The notes under the pieces were generated by a model that worked only from the letters and a program-made list of their open reading frames with translations, ran no database searches and had not been told where the DNA came from. This document shows positions 35,665 to 43,847 of a DNA stretch of 48,649 nucleotides, piece by piece. The stretch spans positions 1 through 48,649 of the forward strand of contig NZ_NHSF01000012.1 of NCBI RefSeq assembly GCF_016653295.1, read 5' to 3'. Origin of the DNA: Halochromatium salexigens. Its GTDB lineage: Bacteria > Pseudomonadota > Gammaproteobacteria > Chromatiales > Chromatiaceae. Each line of letters starts with the position of its first letter. Positions within the stretch are counted from its first letter, which is position 1. Made by a program: the position numbers and the translations under genes.

Positions 35665-36963
35665 GTGGAACTGATCGATCGTCTGAACAGCCGCCAAGCC
35701 GTGATTGGCATCCTGGGATTGGGCTATGTCGGCTTACCGCTGATGTTGCGTTTCAGCGAGGTCGGCTACCGGGTGCTGGGGTTGGACATCGATGCCGAGA
35801 AGGTTGACAAGCTCAACGCCGGTGCCTCCTACATCGAGCACATCCGCGCCGAGTCGATCGCCGGCGCGCTCACCCAAGGCTTTAGCGCGACCACAGATTT
35901 CAGTCGCGCAAGCGAGTGCGATGCGCTGATCCTCTGCGTGCCGACGCCGCTGAACAAGTACCGCGAGCCGGATCTGAGCTATGTGATCGCGACCACCGAG
36001 GCGATCGTGCCGCATCTACGCGCCGGACAAGTGGTGTCGCTGGAGAGCACGACCTGGCCTGGCACCACCGACGAGGAACTGCGCCCGCGCGTGGAATCGA
36101 CCGGCCTGACGGTGGGCGAGGAGATTTTTCTGGTGTTCTCGCCAGAGCGCGAGGACCCGGGCAATCCGACCTACAACACGCGCACGATCCCCAAGGTGCT
36201 CGGTGGCGTCACGCCGGCCTGCACCGCCGTTGGCGAGGCGCTCTACGCGCAGGTGATCGACCAGGTCGTCAGTCTCAGCTCCACCCGCGCTGCGGAAATG
36301 ACCAAGCTGCTCGAGAATATTCATCGCGCAGTCAACATCGGCCTGGTCAACGAGCTGAAGATCGTCTGCGATCGCATGGGTATCGACATCCACGAGGTGA
36401 TCCACGCCGCCGCCACCAAACCGTTCGGCTTCACGCCCTATTATCCGGGGCCGGGGCTCGGCGGCCACTGTATCCCCATCGATCCGTTCTATCTGACCTG
36501 GAAGGCGCGCGAGTACGGGCTCAGCACCCGCTTCATCGAGCTGGCTGGCGAGGTCAACACCAACATGCCCAAGTGGGTGGTGAGCAAGGTCGCCGATGCG
36601 CTCAACGAGCGTGGCAAGGCGGTCAAGGGCGCGCGCATCCTGGTGCTGGGCATTGCCTACAAGAAGAACGTCGATGATCGGCGCGAGTCGCCGTCGATGG
36701 AGCTGATGGAGCTGCTCGAGGATCGGGGCGCCGAGATCAGCTATTCCGATCCGCATGTGCCGCGCTTCCTGCCGATGCGCAAGCATGATTTCGACTTGGA
36801 ATCGGTGCTGCTGACGCCCGAGAGCCTGGCCGCGACCGACTGCGTGTTGCTCGCCACCGATCATGATCGCTTCGACTATGACCTGATCAAGGCGCACGCG
36901 CCCTTGATCGTGGATACGCGCGGGCGCTACCGCGAGCCCGCCGAACATATCGTGCGGGCTTAA
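35665..36963 (+). CDS. wbpA: UDP-N-acetyl-D-glucosamine 6-dehydrogenase (nucleotide sugar dehydrogenase, WbpA-like)
   Basis: 432 residues from GTG 35665, chosen because GGGAG lies eight bases upstream and the product then starts [15 protein letters not shown]; a TTG at 35650 is in frame but has no such site. It oxidises a UDP-hexosamine at C6 in two NAD-dependent steps. The Rossmann motif [12 protein letters not shown], a central [15 protein letters not shown], and the catalytic cysteine in [14 protein letters not shown] are intact. With the upstream aminotransferase it can supply part of a diamino-uronic acid pathway for O-antigen. The intermediate dehydrogenase and acetyltransferase are not here. 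Confidence 0.92.
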   Translation: MELIDRLNSRQAVIGILGLGYVGLPLMLRFSEVGYRVLGLDIDAEKVDKLNAGASYIEHIRAESIAGALTQGFSATTDFSRASECDALILCVPTPLNKYREPDLSYVIATTEAIVPHLRAGQVVSLESTTWPGTTDEELRPRVESTGLTVGEEIFLVFSPEREDPGNPTYNTRTIPKVLGGVTPACTAVGEALYAQVIDQVVSLSSTRAAEMTKLLENIHRAVNIGLVNELKIVCDRMGIDIHEVIHAAATKPFGFTPYYPGPGLGGHCIPIDPFYLTWKAREYGLSTRFIELAGEVNTNMPKWVVSKVADALNERGKAVKGARILVLGIAYKKNVDDRRESPSMELMELLEDRGAEISYSDPHVPRFLPMRKHDFDLESVLLTPESLAATDCVLLATDHDRFDYDLIKAHAPLIVDTRGRYREPAEHIVRA

Positions 36964-36976
36964 GCCGAGGGCGATA

Positions 36977-37011
36977 CGCGCTGGCCCCCGCAACAGTGTC
37001 TGGCCAGCGCG
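36977..37011. terminator. Perfect hairpin between convergent wbpA and carboxymuconolactone-decarboxylase-like genes
   Basis: CGCGCTGGCC (36977-36986) pairs with GGCCAGCGCG (37002-37011) around a 15-base loop in the 66-bp convergent gap. It probably serves both genes; no T-tract is present. Confidence 0.5.
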
Positions 37012-37029
37012 GCTGCGAGCGGTGTCCTA

Positions 37030-37629
37030 CTAGACGCGAATGCCGCGCGCCGAGAGCTGTCGACGAACGATGGGGTCAGTGCGGTTCTTCGATGTCGCGG
37101 CCTTCATGAAAACGACGAGACGGTCGATGTCGCGGATCGCACCGAGCAGGTTCTCATCGGTCTCATAAAGCTCGCCGAGCGATTCGAAGGCAAGATCCAT
37201 CAGATGCTCGTCGGCGCGAGCGATACCGATGGCGTAGGCGATGCAGCAGGCGAGGCCGGGTTGGCGTGCATGCAGACGCCCGGCGAAGCGTCGCCAAGAG
37301 TCAATCCAGCCATCCCATTCGAGTTGTGAGACGTTGAAGCGGCTGGTCCGCAGAAACAGGATGATGCGCACGAACTCAGCGCGCCAATCCCAGGGGCTGG
37401 CGCCCGCTTTATCGCGCAGGCGGTCGATGACGCGACCGTGGTATTTTTGGCAGTGGTCACACTGATAGTAGATGGCCAAGGCGTAGGCGATGTACTCGCG
37501 TTCGAGTTCGCTGAGGATAAAAGGGTCGGACTCGCCGGGTACGCCGGTGAGGGTATGAGCGTGAAGCTCGTTCAGCACATCGTTGAACGGATGCCCTTGA
37601 ATGGATTCTCGAACTGCTTGGACAGACAT
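37030..37629 (-). CDS. Carboxymuconolactone decarboxylase / AhpD-like protein
   Basis: 199-residue all-helical protein with the AhpD-type redox motif CDHCQKYHG preceded by EREYIAYALAIYYQ. This fits peroxidase-linked members of the carboxymuconolactone decarboxylase superfamily, which use the CxxC pair. AGGAG lies about eight bases before the ATG. The second half (LACCIAYAIGIARADEHLMDLAFE) is a less conserved repeat-like helical region. It stands alone, convergent with wbpA and divergent from the tRNA. Confidence 0.68.
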   Translation of the reverse strand: MSVQAVRESIQGHPFNDVLNELHAHTLTGVPGESDPFILSELEREYIAYALAIYYQCDHCQKYHGRVIDRLRDKAGASPWDWRAEFVRIILFLRTSRFNVSQLEWDGWIDSWRRFAGRLHARQPGLACCIAYAIGIARADEHLMDLAFESLGELYETDENLLGAIRDIDRLVVFMKAATSKNRTDPIVRRQLSARGIRV

Positions 37630-37767
37630 GGGTGTGCTCCTGAGGGTCGTCGACGGTAGTTGAGTAGTCGATGATATTCTTGATATTAAGGGCTATGACG
37701 CACTGCAACAAGACAGTGGACGCAGGGTTATTGATCTGGCCCCGATGTTTTTTCTAGCGTTCGATGC

Positions 37768-37795
37768 TTGACAGCTAAAAATTTGGTGGTATTCT
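37768..37795 (+). promoter_or_regulatory. Promoter of tRNA-Gly
   Basis: A perfect -35 box TTGACA (37768-37773) is followed after 16 bases by TATTCT (37790-37795), giving a start near 37802, a few bases before the tRNA. An A/T-rich spacer supports a sigma-70-type promoter. Confidence 0.7.
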
Positions 37796-37807
37796 AGAGG
37801 GCTCTTA

Positions 37808-37883
<76 letters not shown>

Positions 37884-37895
37884 AATCAAGCACTT

Positions 37896-37920
37896 AGGCC
37901 GGCCTCAAGCCGGCCTTTTT
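37896..37920 (+). terminator. Intrinsic terminator of tRNA-Gly
   Basis: AGGCCGGC (37896-37903) pairs with GCCGGCCT (37909-37916) over CTCAA, followed by a run of five T. It overlaps the stop codon of the opposing integrase gene. If the integration crossover lies in the tRNA 3' end, this terminator was brought by the element. Confidence 0.85.
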
Positions 37921-39056
37921 GTTTGTGTCACGTTTTGTGTCACGACCCGCAGCACTACGGCACCCAGCCTGGTGATCTTTTCTGCCTCTTCCAAGAGCAG
38001 TTTCAGTCCCGGCGCAGAGTAGTGCCCGGTGATGTCCTTGATCTCGTGGGCAAGTAACACCTTTCGGTAATCCCAGGGTATACCGGCCGCTGCAGCCCGC
38101 TCCCCGAATGTATGGCGAAGGTCATGCCACCGGATCGGTAGGCCTGCCTTTGCCCTTGCCGTTCTGAATCCGTGGTTGTTCAGCCTCTCGGTGCGGACCA
38201 GGTTGCCATCTTTGTCGGGGCGAGGCCTTGGAAACACATATTCGGACCCGTTTTGGCGCTGACTGTCGAGCACCAACCTAGCCATCGCGTTGCAGACGAG
38301 ATAGCGGCCTTGCTGCTCGCTGCGTGTTTTCCTTGCATTACCTTTCCGCACCTCTGGTGGGACCCACCAGATTGAGCCGGGAGGCAACCCGGTGACCTCG
38401 CATTCCTGAGACCATTTGAGCGAGGCGACTTCCTGCTCCCTTGCCCCCGTGGCGACGCTGAACAGGGCCGGTGCGACCAAGTGTTTCGGGAGTTGCGACA
38501 CAAGCTTATCTTGTTCCTCCCATGTCAGCTTGTAAGGTGGTCGCTGGTCGTTCCAGTCTGGCGCTTCAAGCTTCGGCACAGCTGTGCTAAGCCAAGGCGT
38601 ATTGCCGTCGCACAAGACCCGAGCAGCGTGATTGAGCACTGCTGCAACGACCCCGAGCGTCCTCTTGACCGTGCTGCTCTTGAGCTTTCCGTCCTGTGCG
38701 TCGATCCATGGCCCTAGTGACCCCATGTGAACGTGACTGAGTGGCAAGTTGCCGATCTCGTCCATGACGCGTTTCAGGATGACCTCGGTTCCCCCCGTCG
38801 CCTTGCCCCTCCGCTCCAGGCTCAGCACGTACATCACGGCTGCGTCCATGAATAAATGCTCGCGTTTTTTTGGCCCCTGGCGCAGTTCCGTCTGCACGTC
38901 GTAGATTCGTTGCTCTAAGTAGCGATTCGCTTCGTCGACTTCTTCCTCGCGGAAGTGAGTCGTTTCCCGAATGCGTCGCTTGGCCGCTCCAAGGGCGACC
39001 GTCTTTTGGATGTGCCAGAAGCCACCTCGGAGACTGAGTCCTGCTGGTCTTTGCAT
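37905..39056 (-). CDS. Tyrosine-type site-specific integrase
   Basis: 383-residue recombinase of the phage/island integrase family. An N-terminal DNA-binding region starts LSLRGGFWHIQKTV. The catalytic domain (about 180-370) has the first arginine in TGAREQEVASLKW, HDLRHTFGERAAAAG, and the final His and Tyr in DITGHYSAPGLKLL. It is complete, so excision may be possible. The gene points into tRNA-Gly, its likely attachment site, and overlaps the excisionase-like gene upstream. Confidence 0.93.
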   Translation of the reverse strand: MQRPAGLSLRGGFWHIQKTVALGAAKRRIRETTHFREEEVDEANRYLEQRIYDVQTELRQGPKKREHLFMDAAVMYVLSLERRGKATGGTEVILKRVMDEIGNLPLSHVHMGSLGPWIDAQDGKLKSSTVKRTLGVVAAVLNHAARVLCDGNTPWLSTAVPKLEAPDWNDQRPPYKLTWEEQDKLVSQLPKHLVAPALFSVATGAREQEVASLKWSQECEVTGLPPGSIWWVPPEVRKGNARKTRSEQQGRYLVCNAMARLVLDSQRQNGSEYVFPRPRPDKDGNLVRTERLNNHGFRTARAKAGLPIRWHDLRHTFGERAAAAGIPWDYRKVLLAHEIKDITGHYSAPGLKLLLEEAEKITRLGAVVLRVVTQNVTQTKRPA

Positions 39057-39277
39057 GGTGATACCTCCCCATGTTCAGCCCCGCAGGCACCCGCAGGGTC
39101 AAGTTTAGGCCGCTGGTCTACCCAAGCGTCAAGATCGACGCGGTCGTATCGGTATCCCCGACTCGACGTTCCGATTTGCACAACCGATACGAAACCGGCG
39201 ACAAGACTGTCGAAAGACCGTTCCGACATGCCGAGGTATTCGGCTGCCGCGGACCGAGAGAATAGTCGGGGTGTCAC
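38915..39277 (-). CDS. Excisionase-like helix-turn-helix protein
   Basis: 120 residues from GTG 39277, chosen because GGAG-rich sequence lies just upstream and the conserved domain begins TPRLFSRSAAAEYLGMSERSF. The MerR/excisionase-like winged-helix segment ends DLDAWVDQR. Earlier in-frame starts up to 39376 add a Pro-rich leader. It overlaps the integrase start by about 140 bp in another frame, a compact arrangement typical of xis-int pairs. It likely directs integrase toward excision, by family analogy. Confidence 0.7.
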   Translation of the reverse strand: MTPRLFSRSAAAEYLGMSERSFDSLVAGFVSVVQIGTSSRGYRYDRVDLDAWVDQRPKLDPAGACGAEHGEVSPCKDQQDSVSEVASGTSKRRSPLERPSDAFGKRLTSARKKSTKRIAT

Positions 39278-39404
39278 GCTCCGCTCCGCCTCGGGGTGGA
39301 CGGAAGTTCTTTCTGAAGGCCGCGCTGGATTGAAAGGCTGATGGGGCGGCCACGGGTGTTTCCGCGCACACACCAAGGACTCTGGCTAGTTGACGCTCGG
39401 AAGG

Positions 39405-39668
39405 TCATTCTGGGGCACCGGCACTCAGCAGCGTAACGATTGGAGACTGCTCGGAGCGGCGTTCCACGCTGACTCGGCCAGCCAGTTCTAATGCAGCCAG
39501 CTTCCTGTAACCGGCATGGCGCCAGACGGCCACGTTGCGCAAGACTGATCTGCGCAGCTTGACCGTGTTAGATTGACGATTTAGCCCGGACAAATACCAG
39601 AGGGTGATCTTGACCTGGAGCCCGCTGCCATGGCCTGTCGCTTTTGCCATAGCGCAGATCCAGTCCAT
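39405..39668 (-). CDS. Hypothetical winged-helix-like mobile-element protein
   Basis: 87 residues, MDWICAMAKATGHGSG followed by LWYLSGLNRQSNTVKLRRSVL and AALELAGRVSVERR. The C-terminal half reads like a winged-helix recognition domain (helix, LAALE turn, wing VERRSEQSPIVTLL). I recall similar small proteins beside integrases, but cannot name the family. It overlaps the upstream AlpA-like frame by about 100 bp. Confidence 0.55.
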   Translation of the reverse strand: MDWICAMAKATGHGSGLQVKITLWYLSGLNRQSNTVKLRRSVLRNVAVWRHAGYRKLAALELAGRVSVERRSEQSPIVTLLSAGAPE

Positions 39669-39912
39669 CAGGATTAGCCCGCGCAGAAAATGCTCGCCCG
39701 ATTTTGGTGGGGAGCCTTTCCTTGCTTCTGAGCGCCGGGTCGGCTGGGCAGGGAAAGAGGTTGATGCCCTGGCGGATCCAGCACCACAAGGTCATGTCGC
39801 TGATGCCGCCACCCAGACGCCGAACATCATCGGCCTTGATCAAACGGTCATTGTCGACTTGGGACTGACTGCGTGTTGAGGCGCTGTCAGTGCGATGCAT
39901 TTGTTTCTGCAT
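39568..39912 (-). pseudogene. AlpA-like regulator, probably degenerate at its C-terminus
   Basis: From ATG 39912 the product contains LIKADDVRRLGGGISDMTLW, the helix-turn-helix of AlpA-type prophage regulators that activate excision. After CWIRQGINLFPCP the expected RNGRRYWR-like end is missing; instead an unrelated stretch runs through the start of the next gene. This suggests a frameshift or deletion after residue 65. Alternatively it is a divergent, intact small protein. Confidence 0.5.
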
Positions 39913-40152
39913 GGTCGTCCTGCTTGGGTCGTGGAGGAAAACGCGAACCTGGACTCGCGCCCGTTTGCTGGAAAAAGGTGTGGCCCTTCTGGTCTTGAGA
40001 CGGCGCTCACTCACTCAGGGTGTTCCAAGCCGATGGCAGCCCATCAGCGTTGACCGAGTGAAGGGCGGTTTCTTGGCGATCCCTAGCCGAACACAGCCAT
40101 GGCCGGCGGGTTCATCTGGTGGGGGCCTCTTTGACAGCGCTCCTCAGCGGCG

Positions 40153-40728
40153 TCAGTGAGCCGGGGGCTGCGCTTCAACGGCCTCATCATCCTTTGCCAG
40201 CCGCACGCCACCCCGTGGCCGCCAACCACCCCGTTGCTTGAGTCTGCAGATCGGACACTGCAACGCGGTGCGCGAAAAGTCCGCAGCGAGGTAATGGATG
40301 CGGCACTGCCGGCAAAAGCGCCGCAAAGCCAACCCGGTCGTCAGATCCCGGGCCAGTACCCAGGCCGCGTTGATATCGATGGCTGGTCCCAGCCGGCCAC
40401 CAGTGGCGACGCGATCCTGCTGCTCCAGGTACAACCGATGGGCCTGCAACAACGCCTCAAGCTGGATCTGCCGCTCCGTCTCGGCACCACCGAGCGCCCG
40501 ATAGAGCGCAATGAATAGCGATGCGCTGGCCTGACTGAGTACCGAGTCCAGCACCGCGTGCGTACTCGGCAGCTGTCCAGACTTGGGCTTGTCCGCATGG
40601 ATCTCCCGGTGCAACTCGCGCACCAACGCAGCCCGCAAACCCGTGATCCGCTGGACCAAGGTCGTGCGCATCCCACATTTGAGCAGCGCGACGGCCTGCT
40701 GTGTGCGGGCCAACTGCTGCAGTCTCAT
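40153..40728 (-). CDS. FlhC-like transcriptional activator of the integrated element
   Basis: 191 residues, the length of FlhC. The central IDINAAWVLARDLTTGLALRRF and the zinc-binding pattern CRQC followed by CPIC (spaced about 18 residues) are FlhC hallmarks. The start overlaps the FlhD-like stop in ATGA. FlhDC is the flagellar master regulator, but homologues on integrative conjugative elements (SetCD of SXT/R391, AcaCD of IncA/C plasmids) activate excision and transfer genes. The neighbouring integrase and repressor favour that role. No flagellar genes are nearby. Confidence 0.85.
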   Translation of the reverse strand: MRLQQLARTQQAVALLKCGMRTTLVQRITGLRAALVRELHREIHADKPKSGQLPSTHAVLDSVLSQASASLFIALYRALGGAETERQIQLEALLQAHRLYLEQQDRVATGGRLGPAIDINAAWVLARDLTTGLALRRFCRQCRIHYLAADFSRTALQCPICRLKQRGGWRPRGGVRLAKDDEAVEAQPPAH

Positions 40729-41048
40729 GAGCGATCCACCTCCTCGGCAGCCAGCAACAGCGTCTGCAGTTCGGAAGCGAGCGTCGATAACGAGGGAACG
40801 CTCAAGCGCTCATGCAGTAAGCGCGATGGAAAGCGCGGTCGAAACAGCAACACCCCCGACTCCGCCAAGGCGCACAGCACCGAGAACGAGGCCTGGCGCA
40901 GCACGCCGATCAACTCCAGATCAAGACCGTAGACCAGCCGAGCCTTCTCCGCATCCGAGCGCGCCAGCGCCTGCGCGCTGAGAAGCCAGTGCAGATTCAA
41001 GGTCACGACCTCACGGTTCAGATCAGCCTCCGTCTTTGTGGGCATCAT
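40725..41048 (-). CDS. FlhD-like transcriptional activator of the integrated element
   Basis: 107 residues from the ATG-ATG pair at 41048/41045; a GTG at 41090 would extend the frame across the putative operator and is less likely. NREVVTLNLHWLLSAQALARSD matches the conserved start of the FlhD helical domain, and the chain ends with RPRFPSRLL. With the FlhC-like partner it should form a heterohexamer-type activator. No clear ribosome binding site precedes the start. It is divergent from a CI-like repressor gene. Confidence 0.8.
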   Translation of the reverse strand: MMPTKTEADLNREVVTLNLHWLLSAQALARSDAEKARLVYGLDLELIGVLRQASFSVLCALAESGVLLFRPRFPSRLLHERLSVPSLSTLASELQTLLLAAEEVDRS

Positions 41049-41132
41049 ATAAAGCGTTATATCAGGCTTTGTTCGCGCTATGATATGCACTGCACCGCGA
41101 AAAACACAACAATGACTCGCGATAAAGCGTTA
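41049..41132. promoter_or_regulatory. Divergent control region with 11-bp direct repeats
   Basis: ATAAAGCGTTA occurs twice, at 41049-41059 and 41122-41132, in the 120-bp gap between the FlhD-like start and the repressor start. Each copy is followed by TTTGTTC (at 41068 and 41136). The first copy lies at the FlhD start and shows an AAAGC...GCTTT dyad (41051-41070). This is a plausible operator pair for the adjacent repressor or for FlhDC autoregulation. Confidence 0.6.
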
Positions 41133-41168
41133 CACTTTGTTCATTCTGACCTGGAAAGGACGCTGATC

Positions 41169-41636
41169 ATGTCCGCCGTTGAGACCTCAAAGACCCCATT
41201 AAACACTGAAGAAACAGGCTATCCTGGTTGGGACGGCGCCGGTTTCCCGCAACGACTGGCCGAGATCAAGGGAGGCATGAGCACCCTGGGATTCGCGCAA
41301 AAGTGCGGGATCTCGGAAAGTATCTTCCGCAAGTATCTCGCGGGAACCAGCGTGCCTGGTGCCGATAAACTGGTGGAAATCTCCCAAACGGCCCAGGTCT
41401 CGCTCCGCTGGCTGGCCACTGGGGAAGGGCGCCGTGACGGGGTTGAGGACAGGCTTGATTTGGCGGTGCTGGGCTCGGTGATCGCCGGCGTCGAAGCGGG
41501 CCTCGAGGAGATCGGCGGCAGCATGGCGCCGGAGAAGAAAGCCGAACTGATCGGGCTGCTCTACGAGATGGCGTGCAATGGCGAGTCGATCTCGGAGAAG
41601 CCGATGCTCCGCCTAGTGCGACTCGCGAGCCGTTGA
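41169..41636 (+). CDS. CI-type helix-turn-helix repressor
   Basis: 155 residues from ATG 41169 (AAGGA about nine bases upstream). A helix-turn-helix of the phage CI-repressor type occupies about 18-85 (FAQKCGISESIFRKYLAGTSVPGADKL). The C-terminal half is a short helical tail with no S24 peptidase domain, unlike lambda CI or SetR, so RecA-driven self-cleavage is not expected. Its position opposite the FlhDC-like pair suggests it represses them and itself. The inducer is unknown. Confidence 0.85.
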   Translation: MSAVETSKTPLNTEETGYPGWDGAGFPQRLAEIKGGMSTLGFAQKCGISESIFRKYLAGTSVPGADKLVEISQTAQVSLRWLATGEGRRDGVEDRLDLAVLGSVIAGVEAGLEEIGGSMAPEKKAELIGLLYEMACNGESISEKPMLRLVRLASR

Positions 41637-41862
41637 GAAGGCTGACGACACAACGTCTCCTGAACACGCTTCGCCGTCAGCCTTCGGAACGCGCGTATCG
41701 CAAACTGCGTGTCCGTTCTGCAGAGGTGTCGACGCGCCCCGTTGGCTTCGCAGATCGGAAGCGGTCCGGTATCCTTTCGCAGCGCGTGGTCTCCGGATCG
41801 GTGCCATGGGAGCCGATCGGTGTGCGTCTTCATTGATCCCCATCGACCTGAGGACCGAGGCC

Positions 41863-42309
41863 ATGAGTACCCGCCAAGATGAGATTCGCGACGCCATCCG
41901 GGGCTTCGCCGACCACATCGAACCAGCTGTTGATCCGGATCAGGCGAGCCCAGGCACAGCAGCCGTCCACAACGAGCATCCACCGCTGCAGAGAGCTGAG
42001 AACGGCGGATTCGTCGTCCATGTCGGCGACACGCTGTTCGGCCAGGGGCCTGTCGATCCCGACAAGGCGCATCATGCTTACGTGATGTCGCGATCAGAAC
42101 CACCAATGACCCGCGAGATGCCGACGGACAGGTCGAATCTGAAGCTGCTCATTGGCAGTGTCTTCTTTTGGGTCATCGCCATCCTACCGTTGTACATCGC
42201 CCGATTCTTGCCCGATCTTCAACATCATTGGTTCGACGCTGTGGGTTTCTTTTCGCTCTTCCTGGCGGCAGCGACCACGGTCATGTGCGCGGTCGAGATG
42301 AGACGTTAG
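41863..42309 (+). CDS. Hypothetical membrane protein
   Basis: 148 residues from ATG 41863 with GAGG just upstream. The N-terminal half is hydrophilic (about 1-85). Two membrane segments follow, LLIGSVFFWVIAILPLYIA and VGFFSLFLAAATTVMCAVE. I do not recognise a family. It lies 226 bp after the repressor gene and could be an accessory protein of the element. Confidence 0.6.
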   Translation: MSTRQDEIRDAIRGFADHIEPAVDPDQASPGTAAVHNEHPPLQRAENGGFVVHVGDTLFGQGPVDPDKAHHAYVMSRSEPPMTREMPTDRSNLKLLIGSVFFWVIAILPLYIARFLPDLQHHWFDAVGFFSLFLAAATTVMCAVEMRR

Positions 42310-42727
42310 TCCTCGGCGGGGATGGCGCGCCTTAGGGGCGGCCATCCACCGCGAACGCCCCTCGTCGGTGACCAGGACGGCGACAGCGATCTGTCAGCAG
42401 TGATTGGCAGTCATGCGGTTCGCCTCTGCGCGTGCGTGACGCTCGGCCTCGCCTCTCACCACAGCCGCTTCCTACAGCCGTCCCGAAATCCACCACAACG
42501 ACACCATGCGAGTGGACAGGTCGCAGCGTGAAACCGGCATGCTGTGCCGGCCGCCGTTTTCGCCTCTCTAGCGTCTTGTCAACCCGAATTCACGCCGAAA
42601 ATCGGCATCTATACCCACTGCGTTAGCCTCGCCCTTTGCCTAGCCTATCCCTCTGGCAGCGCGCTTGAGCCGACGTCGATCGAGTAGGCCCCCGCGCGCT
42701 GGTGATGGTTCGCTCGCGAGGTTCTCG
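42310..42727. other. Intergenic stretch without a supported gene
   Basis: No frame here has a convincing start and protein-like composition; a 69-codon rightward frame from 42322 looks like chance. The second half becomes less GC-rich (TTGTCAACCCGAATTCACGCC near 42575) and may hold the promoter for the downstream XRE-DnaT-DnaC genes. Confidence 0.5.
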
Positions 42728-42955
42728 ATGCGCAGCTCAGTCGGAATGACGATTCGCCAACGCCGCCAACAGCTCGGCTATTCCCAAACCACATTGGCCC
42801 AGCGAGCCGAGGTCACGCAGGGCTGGATTTCGCGTCTGGAGAACCGGGTCGAGAATCCCACCCTCAACAGCCTGACCCAGATTGCCAAGGCCTTGGATGT
42901 CGAGGTGATCGACCTGCTGAGCCCGCGCCCTGATGACCACGCCGCTTCCTATTGA
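42728..42955 (+). CDS. XRE family helix-turn-helix regulator
   Basis: 75 residues from ATG 42728 with GAGG six bases upstream; a longer TTG start at 42665 adds a basic leader. The helix-turn-helix MTIRQRRQQLGYSQTTLAQRAEVTQGWISRLE is nearly the whole protein, followed by LTQIAKALDVEVIDLL. Its end overlaps the replication gene by 23 bases, so it likely regulates or is co-translated with the replication module. Closest in type to small solitary XRE regulators such as antitoxin or copy-control proteins. Confidence 0.85.
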   Translation: MRSSVGMTIRQRRQQLGYSQTTLAQRAEVTQGWISRLENRVENPTLNSLTQIAKALDVEVIDLLSPRPDDHAASY

Positions 42956-43847
42956 CGCGGTGCGCGCCTGGGCCTGGCACTGTCCAGGTATCACCTCGAC
43001 ACAGCGGCTGGTGCTGCTGGCCCTCTGTGAGCATCTCCATCGCGGTCATCCTTGCCAGTGCTCGGTGCATGAGCTGGCTACCCTGGCTGCCGTGACGCCG
43101 CGCGGTCTGACCAAGGCGCTATCCGGCTTGGACGGCCGTTATCTGCAGCGACAACGCCGCAGCCGCGGGCATCCAACCCAGTACCGGCTGCTCTGTCCGG
43201 CGTTGGATGCAGCAACAACCGATGACCGGGTGCCCATTGAGGCTGTTGTCGAGGCTGATCCGCTCACGCGCCCGCCTCAGGTTTCCCATGCGGACGAACC
43301 AGCACCCAAGGACAGCGCGCGCCAACCTCCGCCACCTCCTGCCGAGCACAAGCGGGCACCAGCGCCAAGCGCAACCAGTCCCAGCAAAGCTCAGCATTTG
43401 ACCTTGGTTCGGCAAGACGGAAGCGCTGCTGCGACGCGTCCTCCAGCCGCCCTAGCGCCGGCTCCCGTCACGTCCTCACCGCCTTCACCGGCACCGAGCC
43501 CTGTAGACCCGCCAGCATCCCCAACGCACCGAAAACGCGCCCGCAGCGCGCCGATCCCACCCACTTGGAAACCGAGTGAGTCGGTCTATGCCTGGGCGCA
43601 AAAGCGCGGTCTCACTCGCGACTGGGTACAGGCGCAGATCGATGAATTCATCATCTATTGGCGCGACTGCGGCGAATCACGCAAGAGCTGGGATGCCACC
43701 TTCATCAATCGACTGCAGCTGCTGCAGTCGCGCATGACCAAGGGGTCGACCCATGAAACACGTCAGCGACTGGCCGACAAAGACTACGCTGCGGGAGCAA
43801 CTCCGCTCGATCAAATCGACTGGCTGCGCGCCGGTGATGTCGCTTGA
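42933..43847 (+). CDS. Replication protein with N-terminal winged helix and C-terminal DnaT-like domain
   Basis: 304 residues. A winged-helix domain (about 15-85; CQCSVHELATLAAVTPRGLTK) resembles phage O/plasmid replication initiators. A Pro/Ala/Ser-rich linker (about 110-205) follows. The C-terminal WKPSESVYAWAQKRGL and YWRDCGESRKSWDATFINRL match the DnaT single-strand-binding module (about 207-262). DnaT acts with DnaC to deliver DnaB helicase. The downstream DnaC-like gene overlaps by 95 bp, supporting a helicase-loading function for the element. Confidence 0.82.
   Translation: MTTPLPIDAVRAWAWHCPGITSTQRLVLLALCEHLHRGHPCQCSVHELATLAAVTPRGLTKALSGLDGRYLQRQRRSRGHPTQYRLLCPALDAATTDDRVPIEAVVEADPLTRPPQVSHADEPAPKDSARQPPPPPAEHKRAPAPSATSPSKAQHLTLVRQDGSAAATRPPAALAPAPVTSSPPSPAPSPVDPPASPTHRKRARSAPIPPTWKPSESVYAWAQKRGLTRDWVQAQIDEFIIYWRDCGESRKSWDATFINRLQLLQSRMTKGSTHETRQRLADKDYAAGATPLDQIDWLRAGDVA

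Noticed and set aside
39890-40159. Rightward 89-codon frame in the gap before the FlhC-like gene
   Set aside because: No start signal, no domain, and it overlaps the AlpA-like coding region on the other strand.
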